Shown: positions 7,341 through 14,309 of the stretch, one piece after another | How the letters are laid out: every line of letters begins with the position of its first letter | Numbering within the stretch: position 1 is the stretch's first letter | Assembly: GCA_027063105.1 (NCBI GenBank) | Contig: JAMOSL010000031.1 | Span: forward strand, 1 to 17,871 | Reading direction: 5' to 3' | From: Campylobacteraceae bacterium | Lineage (GTDB): Bacteria > Campylobacterota > Campylobacteria > Campylobacterales > Sulfurovaceae | DNA: 17,871 nucleotides | Notes under the pieces: generated by a model | What the model was told of the DNA's origin: nothing | Seen by the model: the letters and a program-made list of their open reading frames with translations, nothing else | The model's database searches: none | Translations under genes and position numbers: made by a program

Positions 7341-7991
7341 ATGAAGTTTTTTATATATAGTTTATTATTGATATATACAAATGAATATCTATATGCGTGG
7401 ACTCCTTTGAAACCGTTAAAGAATTATAAACCAAATGAATTTAACTTAAAAAAAGGTATAGAATATCTCGAAATCAGACAATATGATTCAGATAATAAGT
7501 TATCTATTAATAAGAATAAATATCGTGTCAGATATCCTATTTATAAAACCCCATTAAAAGAATATAATAAAAGATTAAAAAAACAATTTAAAAATATAAG
7601 ACCAAATTTATCGAAAGAGACAAATATAAAAAAATTATCTATTTGCGCTACTGGTGAATGCAAAATAACTATAGGTAATGGATTTTATATAGATGATAGA
7701 GGATATATGGGATACATGAACGAAATTAGTGATGTTATAGGATTTTTAGATAAAATTGATACTCCAGCTGAATTACAATTTGTTCTATGGATGAACAATA
7801 AAGAAAATGGAAAATATTATAGAAAAATTAAAGGTGGATATGAGGTCATTATAGACTATATAAATAATATAGCTAATTTTGGTAAATGTGGAAAATTTAG
7901 AGATAAAGCAATCATTAATTATGATGGAAAACTTAGAAACTATAAAACACTAAAATATGATGCAACTTATGTACCATGTATTAAATATTAA
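7341..7991 (+). CDS. Exported protein of unknown function, first gene of the nadC operon
   Basis: A 216-aa protein I cannot place in a family. It begins with a signal-like hydrophobic segment (FFIYSLLLIYTNEYLYA), with likely cleavage after YLYA, so it is probably periplasmic or secreted. The mature part is basic and rich in Lys, Tyr, Asn and Ile. It holds four cysteines: Cys102 and Cys107 in ICATGECKI, then Cys183 and Cys213 near the C-terminus, which could form two disulfides in the periplasm. The stretch IGNGFYIDDRGYMGYMNEIS (111-130) is the most motif-like part. No catalytic signature is apparent. AGGAG lies 5 bases before the ATG, directly behind a strong extended -10. nadC follows after 10 bases, so the two are co-transcribed, although NAD synthesis gives no obvious reason for a secreted partner. 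Confidence 0.75.
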   Translation: MKFFIYSLLLIYTNEYLYAWTPLKPLKNYKPNEFNLKKGIEYLEIRQYDSDNKLSINKNKYRVRYPIYKTPLKEYNKRLKKQFKNIRPNLSKETNIKKLSICATGECKITIGNGFYIDDRGYMGYMNEISDVIGFLDKIDTPAELQFVLWMNNKENGKYYRKIKGGYEVIIDYINNIANFGKCGKFRDKAIINYDGKLRNYKTLKYDATYVPCIKY

Positions 7992-8001
7992 AGGGGAATA
8001 G

Positions 8002-8838
8002 ATGAACAGAGAAAAATTTTTAAAATCATTAATAGATGAAGATGTAGGTAGAGGTGATCTTTTTACTAGAATAAGTAAATCTAAACCTATTACAGCTTAT
8101 ATAATAGCTAAAAGTAATGGTCTTTTAGGTGGAGAAGAGTATATAAATGAGTTAGCTTCTATCTATAACTTTTCTTGTGATTGGAAATTTAAAGATGGAA
8201 ATAAATTTCAAGAGGGTGAAAAATTATTAATAATATCTGGTGACTCTAAAATAATATTATCACTGGAAAGATCTATATTAAATATAATACTTCATGCTAG
8301 TTCAATAGCTTCCTTAACAGCAAAATTTGTAGATGCTATATCAGATACAGATGTTAAATTGTTAGATACTAGAAAAACAAGACCTCTTTTAAGAGAATTT
8401 GAAAAATATGCAGTTAGATGTGGTGGTGGTATAAATCATAGAATGGGACTAGATGATAGTTTAATGTTAAAAGATACACATCTTAAAACTATAAATAATC
8501 TACATACATTTATGAAAGAAGTTAGAGCTAAAATACCATTTACATCTAAAGTTGAAATAGAATGTGAAAACATGGATATGGTTAAAAAAGCTATGAGTGC
8601 TGGAGCTGATATTATAATGTGTGATAATATGAATTTAATTGAGACAAGGGAAGTTGTAAAATATAGAAATAAAAATTATCCACATATATTAATAGAAGCT
8701 AGTGGAAATATAACTTTAGAAACAATAAAAGATATTGCACAAACAGGTGTAGATGCTATCTCTTCTGGTAGTATAATTCATCAGGCTAATTGGATTGATT
8801 TATCTATGAAGGTAGATAGCTGTGATAAAAGAATTTAA
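8002..8838 (+). CDS. nadC: Nicotinate-nucleotide pyrophosphorylase, carboxylating (quinolinate phosphoribosyltransferase)
   Basis: NadC converts quinolinate and PRPP to nicotinate mononucleotide, CO2 and pyrophosphate in de novo NAD synthesis in the cytosol. Its 278 residues match the family length. Conserved blocks are LIDEDVGRGDLFT (10-22), LLDTRKTRPLLREFEKYAV (120-138), GGGINHRMGLDD (141-152, with His146 and Arg147), LMLKDTH (Lys157), KVEIECEN (Glu186), IIMCDNM (Asp208), IEASGNIT (231-238) and the phosphate-binding end AISSGSIIH (252-260). The helix usually written with an SGIAT core reads ASSIAS here (99-104), a mild variation away from the main catalytic residues. AAGGGG stands just before the ATG. 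The 3' end overlaps the next gene by 17 bases. nadA and nadB are not in the window. Confidence 0.96.
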   Translation: MNREKFLKSLIDEDVGRGDLFTRISKSKPITAYIIAKSNGLLGGEEYINELASIYNFSCDWKFKDGNKFQEGEKLLIISGDSKIILSLERSILNIILHASSIASLTAKFVDAISDTDVKLLDTRKTRPLLREFEKYAVRCGGGINHRMGLDDSLMLKDTHLKTINNLHTFMKEVRAKIPFTSKVEIECENMDMVKKAMSAGADIIMCDNMNLIETREVVKYRNKNYPHILIEASGNITLETIKDIAQTGVDAISSGSIIHQANWIDLSMKVDSCDKRI

Positions 8839-9757
8839 AAATCTAATCGAATCTTATCGGACTATAACTGTTTTAACTCATATAAATCCTGATCCAGATA
8901 CTATAGGAACTGCCTTAGGCATATATAATATTCTAAAAGAAAATCATAAAAAAGTAGAAATTGTAAGCTTTTCTGTAGATTTACCAATTAATATCGATTT
9001 TCTACCAAATTTTTCTAGAATTAAACATAAGATGAGTTATGATAATAGTCTAATAATCGCTTGTGATGCAGGAAGTATAGATAGATTAGGATTTAAATTA
9101 GAAAATAGAGTAATTGTGAATATAGATCATCATAAAACAAATACACACTATGGCTATTTAAATATAGTAGACAGCTCATTAGTATCAGCATCGTTGGTTG
9201 CATATAATTTTTTATCAGAGAATTTTATTATTACAAAGAATACAGCTACATGTTTTTATACAGCACTACTATCTGATAGTAAGAATTTTAGTACAGATAG
9301 AGTAGATAAAAATATTTTTAGTATAGTTTTAAAATTATTGGATATAGGAGTAGAGCATAATATAGTTATAAATAATCTAAACTCTAGAAATTCATTAGCA
9401 TCTATAAGGCTAGAAGCTAAAGCCTTAGATAAGTTAAAACTTCATCAGAACGCTACTATAGCATCAATAAAAATTGATAATTCAATGATTATTGAGACTG
9501 GAGCGAAGATGACTGATACAGTTAAAATAATTGATATTATATCTTCATTAGCTACAGTAAAGATTGCAATAGTAATTATTGAGAATAATAGTGACATAAA
9601 AGTATCATTTAGAAGTAAAAGCATAGATTTATCTACTTTTGCAGAAAGTTTTGGTGGTGGTGGTCATCCTTTTGCTTGTGGCTTTAATATTAAGAATAGT
9701 AATCTTGAAGAGGTTTTAGATAGAATTTTAGTAAAACTAAATATGGAGATTTTATGA
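8822..9757 (+). CDS. nrnA: DHH/DHHA1 phosphoesterase, NrnA/RecJ-like (nano-RNase / pAp phosphatase)
   Basis: This 311-aa cytosolic enzyme belongs to the DHH family whose NrnA branch degrades very short RNAs and dephosphorylates pAp. The N-terminal DHH domain shows metal-binding residues in THINPDPDTIGTALG (His20, Asp24, Asp26), CDAG (Asp82), the signature IDHHKTN (Asp102, His103, His104) and LLSDS (Asp152). The C-terminal DHHA1 substrate-binding domain ends with ESFGGGGHPFACGF (275-288). The usual NPDGD is NPDPD here. Length excludes full RecJ (above 500 aa). Helicobacter pylori has a comparable single-domain-pair protein. The start is GTG at 8822, inside nadC, with GAAGG 9 bases upstream. 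The stop overlaps the next ATG (ATGA at 9754-9757). The exact substrate (nano-RNA, pAp or single-stranded DNA) cannot be read from sequence. Confidence 0.88.
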   Translation: MIKEFKNLIESYRTITVLTHINPDPDTIGTALGIYNILKENHKKVEIVSFSVDLPINIDFLPNFSRIKHKMSYDNSLIIACDAGSIDRLGFKLENRVIVNIDHHKTNTHYGYLNIVDSSLVSASLVAYNFLSENFIITKNTATCFYTALLSDSKNFSTDRVDKNIFSIVLKLLDIGVEHNIVINNLNSRNSLASIRLEAKALDKLKLHQNATIASIKIDNSMIIETGAKMTDTVKIIDIISSLATVKIAIVIIENNSDIKVSFRSKSIDLSTFAESFGGGGHPFACGFNIKNSNLEEVLDRILVKLNMEIL

Positions 9758-11169
9758 GATACAATAGAGGAAGAAGAAGAAGAGGTAGTAATATAGGTTG
9801 GTTAATATTATTATTAGTTATATTAGCTGGTATTATTGGAGGTACAGGATATATATATACGGCAAAGGAGTTTGAGAGGATAGCACCAACAATAATTGCA
9901 CCAGAATTTCCATATTGGAATACAAAACAACCATTAATTATAAAATTATCAGATAACTTTGGACTAAAAAACTATAAAGTATTCTTAAGTGATGGAAAAA
10001 ATAATGTTCTTTTACATACTGGTGTCGAAATTGAGTCAACAAAAAATAAAAAGATAGAAATAAAATACCCTAAAAATAGTCAACTAGATAAAAAAGCCAA
10101 AATATTAATTATGACTATACAAGTGACCGATTCGAGTAAATGGAATTACTTTACAGGAAATAAAAATGAAAAGAGTATAAGTTTTAAAATTGATAATAAA
10201 AGACCAATAATTAATATTCTTGCAAACTCATATAGTATTAGGCAAGGAGGAAGTGCATTAGTTATATTTGAAGCATACGATGATGATTACTTAAATGATA
10301 TATATATCTTAGTTGGTAATAAAAAGTTTAAAGCACAACCATATAAGAAAGATGGATATTTTGTATCATTAATCGCTTGGTCTTTTAGAAATACTGAATT
10401 TAGAGCAGATATTATTGTTAAAGATAGAGCTGGAAATACTAGATCAGCAGAAATTCCATTATATATAAAGTCAAAAAAATATAGAACATCTTGGATTAAA
10501 GCTACAGATAAATTTATTGATGGAAAAATTACAGATTTAGCAGAACAAGATGAGAAATATATGAAAGATGATAAATTAGAGAGATTAAGAGCCATAAATG
10601 AAACTATGCGTATTGAAAATGAAGTATTGATTAATGAATATACAACTAAAATATCTAGTAATATTCTACAAAATTGGAATATTAAAAAATTTTATCCCCT
10701 TAAATATGGTAAAAAAGTAGCTAGTTTTGGTGATGATAGACACTATTATTATACAGATAAAGAGCATGAAATATCTCAATCATACCACTTAGGATATGAT
10801 ATGGCAAGTACACAAATGGCACCCATAGTAACATCAAATAGTGGTAAAGTCGTTTTTGCAGATTATAATGGAATTTATGGAAATATGCCGATTATTGACC
10901 ACGGACTAGGTTTATATACACTTTATGGACATTGTTCAACTTTAAAGATAAAAGAAGGAGATATTGTTAAAGCTGGTCAAGAAATAGCTAAAACAGGTAA
11001 AACAGGTTTAGCTTTAGGTGACCATTTACATTTTGGAATTTTAGTTCAAGGTGTTGAAGTTAGACCAATAGAGTGGTTAGATAAAAAATGGATTCAAGAT
11101 AATATTTGGAAGATATTTGATGATGCGAATAAAATTATCAATCCAAAAAAGCTAAATAAAACCAAATAA
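9754..11169 (+). CDS. Membrane-anchored M23 (LytM-type) peptidoglycan endopeptidase
   Basis: A 471-aa zinc metallopeptidase expected to cut peptide bonds in peptidoglycan. A very basic N-terminus (MRYNRGRRRRG) is followed by one transmembrane helix at about 14-36, giving a cytosolic N-tip and a periplasmic body. Residues about 40-240 form a beta-rich region resembling two Ig-like segments (the second around DRAGNTRSAEIP), and about 255-300 is a charged, probably coiled-coil helix. The M23 domain spans about 340-445: HLGYD (zinc ligands His345 and Asp349), LYGHCS (His393), GDHLHFG (His424, His426). All catalytic positions are present, so it should be active rather than a degenerate activator. 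GGAG lies 5 bases before the ATG, which overlaps the upstream stop. It may shape the cell, like the H. pylori Csd peptidases, but which orthologue is unclear. Confidence 0.92.
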   Translation: MRYNRGRRRRGSNIGWLILLLVILAGIIGGTGYIYTAKEFERIAPTIIAPEFPYWNTKQPLIIKLSDNFGLKNYKVFLSDGKNNVLLHTGVEIESTKNKKIEIKYPKNSQLDKKAKILIMTIQVTDSSKWNYFTGNKNEKSISFKIDNKRPIINILANSYSIRQGGSALVIFEAYDDDYLNDIYILVGNKKFKAQPYKKDGYFVSLIAWSFRNTEFRADIIVKDRAGNTRSAEIPLYIKSKKYRTSWIKATDKFIDGKITDLAEQDEKYMKDDKLERLRAINETMRIENEVLINEYTTKISSNILQNWNIKKFYPLKYGKKVASFGDDRHYYYTDKEHEISQSYHLGYDMASTQMAPIVTSNSGKVVFADYNGIYGNMPIIDHGLGLYTLYGHCSTLKIKEGDIVKAGQEIAKTGKTGLALGDHLHFGILVQGVEVRPIEWLDKKWIQDNIWKIFDDANKIINPKKLNKTK

Positions 11170-11178
11170 AGCTTTTTT
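11145..11178 (+). terminator. Probable terminator of the nadC-M23 operon
   Basis: AAAAAAGCT (11145-11153) and AGCTTTTTT (11170-11178) form a 9-bp stem with a 16-base loop that includes the M23 stop codon. The right arm ends in six T. The stem has only two G-C pairs and the loop is long, so termination may be partial. Confidence 0.5.
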
Positions 11179-11183
11179 ATACT
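11178..11183 (+). promoter_or_regulatory. Candidate -10 box for the DUF4214 / beta-helix gene
   Basis: TATACT directly follows a run of five T from the terminator arm, giving a start near 11190 and a leader of about 50 bases. There is no TG extension. A second candidate, TATAAT at 11207-11212, would start transcription near 11219, still ahead of the ribosome site at 11228. I cannot choose between them. Confidence 0.35.
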
Positions 11184-11240
11184 ATATTGAAGTCTATAAG
11201 AGTTAATATAATTGTATATCATAACATAAGGAGTTATAAG

Positions 11241-14200
11241 ATGTTTAAGAAAATATTATTTAGCCTGTTATTTACAGGAACACTTTTATATGCTAGTACA
11301 AAAAGTCAATCTAGTGTGACAAAACTATATATCGCAACATTCGATAGAGCACCAGATAATGATGGTCTTAAATATTGGGTAGATAGTTCTAAATTAGAAT
11401 TAGAGGGTGTCGCTGAAAGTTTTTTTGATCAAGAAGAGACAAAAAATAAATATCCTAATAATATAAATAATGGAGATTTTATTAATTATGTATATTCTAA
11501 TCTATTTAAGAGAGAGCCTGACAGTGCTGGATTTGACTATTGGTTAGACCAATTAACAAATAATGGTAATGTAATACATCGCTCAGTATTTCTATTAGCA
11601 GTTATTAATGGAGCTAAAGATAATGATTCAAAAATATTAGATAATAAGACTATAGTAGGATTATCTTTTGCAAATAATGGAAGAGATAATTTAGTAGAAG
11701 CATCTGAAGTTATGCGTGAAATTACTGCTGATGATAGCAGTGTTAAAAATGCATTAGATAAATACAATATTCCAAAATATACTCCACCAATTATAGAAAT
11801 TCATCCAGAAATTCCTATAGAAGATGAAGCAAAAGGTACTGGTGGCGAAACTCTTCCTCCTGCTCCAACAAATATAGATGAATTATTAGTATCAACTAAA
11901 TCAGCTATAGAAAAATTACGAAATTATACACCTATTCAAAACTTTAATTATGAAAAAGAATTTTTTGTAAGTACACTAGGAAATGATAATAATAGTGGAA
12001 CAATAGATAGTCCATTTGCAACTTTAGAAAAAGCTAGAAATGCTATTAGAGACTATAAAAATTCTAATGGAATTCCGAGTGGAGGAATAGTTGTTTGGTT
12101 TAGAGGTGGTGAATATAGTTTAGTTAAAGATAGTTTTTTGAAAGATGATTTTCAGAAGCCTCGCTCATACGGTATAGATTTTAAAGCTGAAGATAGTGGA
12201 GAAAATGGTAGTCCAATAGCTTATCGTGGATATAAAAATGAAAAAGTTAGACTTATGGGAGCAATTCCTATAAAATCGGAATGGTTTAAAGCAGTTGATA
12301 GCAGTGACCCTTTGTGGGGTAAACTTGATACTAATGCAAGAGGTCATATTAAAGTAGCTAATTTAAAAGAGCATGGTATAGAAAACTTAGGCAAGATAGA
12401 TGAAAATCATTATGCTAGTAATACACCTTTAGAACTTTTTGATGATACAACTGCATTAGATATTGCAAGATGGCCAGATAGAGAACAATCAGATAAAATC
12501 CCATATTATACAGATAATACAGTAAATATTTATGGGGATAATTTATCACCTAATGTCGCAGGAAGCTATACGAAAGAGACAGATATAAAATCTACCGATA
12601 GATATTATAGCTCATTTAAAAAAGATAATTTAGTTGATGGAAAACAATATTATTTAAGACATTTTAAACCTGAAAGTGATGGAGTAAGAAGAACTTGGGC
12701 AATTGCAGAAGATGGTGCTACAAAATATCCATTTGAATACTCTGGAACAGGATATAGTATTCCTAGAGATTTTCAAACAAGAAACTATCCAACAGCAACT
12801 AGTGGAACACCTTCAACTATTAGATTTGAAGATATACAATTTGGATTTGCATCATATCGAAAAGCAATATCTAACACAAGTTTTGAATATGTTGGAGATA
12901 GACCAAGTAGATGGAAAAATACAAATGACTTATGGATAAATGGAGGATTTCAATACATTTGGAGAAACTCTCATATCCCAATCTCTAGTATAGATACAGC
13001 AAGTAAGACTATATCTTTAGCAGAAAGACCTGAATTAGGAATGAAAAGCATAGGTAAAGATTTAAAGCGTCAATATTATGTATACAATGTACTTGAAGAA
13101 TTAACAATTGCTGGAGAATACTTTATAGATAAAGATACTTCTAAAATATACTATTATCCAAGAAGAGATTTAGCTAGTAGTAAATTATATGGTTCTATGG
13201 TTCAATATTATCTAATTAACTTTGATGGGGCATCTTTTGTAGAGTTTCACGATATGACAATAGAGATGAGTAGACAAGATTTAGTTGATTTTACTTCTGG
13301 TTCACATAATTTATTAAGTCATATAAAACTTAGAAACAATGGAAGATTTGCAACACTTTTTGAAAAAGAAGCTTCTAATTGTGGTGTTGAATATTCAGAA
13401 ATTAGTGGTTCAGGAGAGGGAGCTATATCCCTTACTGGTGGAGATTATGCAACACTTACTAATGGAAATAATTTTGTTAAAAATAATAATATTATAGGTG
13501 GGAACCGATGGAAATTTTCTGCTGATGCCATTAGTATTCATGGTGTTGGAAATATTGTAGAACATAATGATATTCATGGATATCAACAACAAGCCATTAA
13601 CTTCTCTTCAAATAACTGTTATATAAGATATAATAATATACACGATGTCTTAAGTTATGTAGAAGATGAAGGAGCTATATATTCTGGAAGAAGTTGGCAT
13701 CGTAGAGGAAATAAAGTTAATTATAATTTTATTCATGATATAAAAAATAATTATAGTCAACAAATAATAACAGGTATATATTTTGATGCAACAACAAATG
13801 GGCAAGAAGTTGTAGGAAATATCTTTTATAATATTGATGGAAAAGGAATGTTACAATCAGGTGGTAGAGATAATATTATAGAGAATAATCTGTTTGTACA
13901 TATAGCAACTCCGTTTATGGGAATGAATCTCGGTATTACCCAATATAGCAAAACTTCTGGGAATTCATTTAATATGTTAGAAAAGGCATTAGAATATAAC
14001 TTTAAAAGTGGTATTTATGCATCAACTTATCCAAAATTAGCTAAATTTCCTACAAATTGGAATGAAATCATAGGAACACATTGGCTAGAACCTGAAGGAA
14101 ATAGTTTTAGAAATAATGCTGGTTCAGATAATTTAAGATGGGCATTAAATGGAAAGATAAAAAGTGGGACTAAAGATTTTGAAGTTTATGACTATGCTGA

Positions 14201-14273
14201 GATGACACCTATAGATATGAGTAGTGAGAAATTTAAAGATTTACCTTATGGTCAAATAGGAATTCAATTTTAA
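11241..14273 (+). CDS. Secreted protein with DUF4214 and GH141-like right-handed beta-helix
   Basis: A 1010-aa exported protein. The start is ATG 11241, with AAGGAG 7 bases upstream and a Sec signal (FKKILFSLLFTGTLLYAS); an in-frame TTG at 11187 lacks both. Residues about 22-145 hold two DUF4214 units (LYIATFDRAPDNDGLKYWVD and LFKREPDSAGFDYWLDQL), a domain common in large secreted or surface proteins. A proline-rich linker (about 178-212) leads to the main domain, which opens FFVSTLGNDNNSGTIDSPFA (241-260) and continues through VVWFRGGEYSL, the entry pattern of GH141-like beta-helix proteins. Helical rungs with NNxI/NxF repeats run through about 690-900, including EDEGAIYSGRSWHRRG and VVGNIFYN. 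GH141 members include fucosidases and xylanases, so carbohydrate cleavage is plausible, but substrate and activity are inference. It stands alone between a terminator and convergent clpB. Confidence 0.85.
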   Translation: MFKKILFSLLFTGTLLYASTKSQSSVTKLYIATFDRAPDNDGLKYWVDSSKLELEGVAESFFDQEETKNKYPNNINNGDFINYVYSNLFKREPDSAGFDYWLDQLTNNGNVIHRSVFLLAVINGAKDNDSKILDNKTIVGLSFANNGRDNLVEASEVMREITADDSSVKNALDKYNIPKYTPPIIEIHPEIPIEDEAKGTGGETLPPAPTNIDELLVSTKSAIEKLRNYTPIQNFNYEKEFFVSTLGNDNNSGTIDSPFATLEKARNAIRDYKNSNGIPSGGIVVWFRGGEYSLVKDSFLKDDFQKPRSYGIDFKAEDSGENGSPIAYRGYKNEKVRLMGAIPIKSEWFKAVDSSDPLWGKLDTNARGHIKVANLKEHGIENLGKIDENHYASNTPLELFDDTTALDIARWPDREQSDKIPYYTDNTVNIYGDNLSPNVAGSYTKETDIKSTDRYYSSFKKDNLVDGKQYYLRHFKPESDGVRRTWAIAEDGATKYPFEYSGTGYSIPRDFQTRNYPTATSGTPSTIRFEDIQFGFASYRKAISNTSFEYVGDRPSRWKNTNDLWINGGFQYIWRNSHIPISSIDTASKTISLAERPELGMKSIGKDLKRQYYVYNVLEELTIAGEYFIDKDTSKIYYYPRRDLASSKLYGSMVQYYLINFDGASFVEFHDMTIEMSRQDLVDFTSGSHNLLSHIKLRNNGRFATLFEKEASNCGVEYSEISGSGEGAISLTGGDYATLTNGNNFVKNNNIIGGNRWKFSADAISIHGVGNIVEHNDIHGYQQQAINFSSNNCYIRYNNIHDVLSYVEDEGAIYSGRSWHRRGNKVNYNFIHDIKNNYSQQIITGIYFDATTNGQEVVGNIFYNIDGKGMLQSGGRDNIIENNLFVHIATPFMGMNLGITQYSKTSGNSFNMLEKALEYNFKSGIYASTYPKLAKFPTNWNEIIGTHWLEPEGNSFRNNAGSDNLRWALNGKIKSGTKDFEVYDYAEMTPIDMSSEKFKDLPYGQIGIQF

Positions 14274-14279
14274 ATTATC

Positions 14280-14309
14280 GTAGAGAGAGATTTATTTCTC
14301 TATCTCTAC
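14280..14309. terminator. Hairpin between the convergent beta-helix gene and clpB
   Basis: GTAGAGA (14280-14286) pairs with TCTCTAC (14303-14309), and GAGA (14287-14290) pairs with TCTC (14297-14300) with a TA bulge. It lies 7 bases after the + strand stop and overlaps the last codons of clpB, so it could end transcription from both sides. Neither side has a clear T run, so the role is tentative. Confidence 0.45.

Noticed and set aside
10287..10595. Minus-strand 102-codon frame within the M23 gene
   Set aside because: It lies wholly inside a well-supported gene on the other strand, shows no motif and has low-complexity composition.
11187..11240. TTG start at 11187 for the DUF4214 protein
   Set aside because: It lacks a ribosome site, whereas ATG 11241 has AAGGAG and begins a standard signal peptide.
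12703..12939. Plus-strand 78-codon frame inside the beta-helix gene
   Set aside because: It is an out-of-frame reading of a continuous, domain-supported coding region, so it does not indicate a frameshift.
13450..13640. Repeated AATAATAT/AACAATG-like stretches as a DNA repeat or CRISPR
   Set aside because: These are Asn/Ile-rich beta-helix rungs (NNNI, HNDI, YNNI) at protein level; there is no regular repeat-spacer structure.
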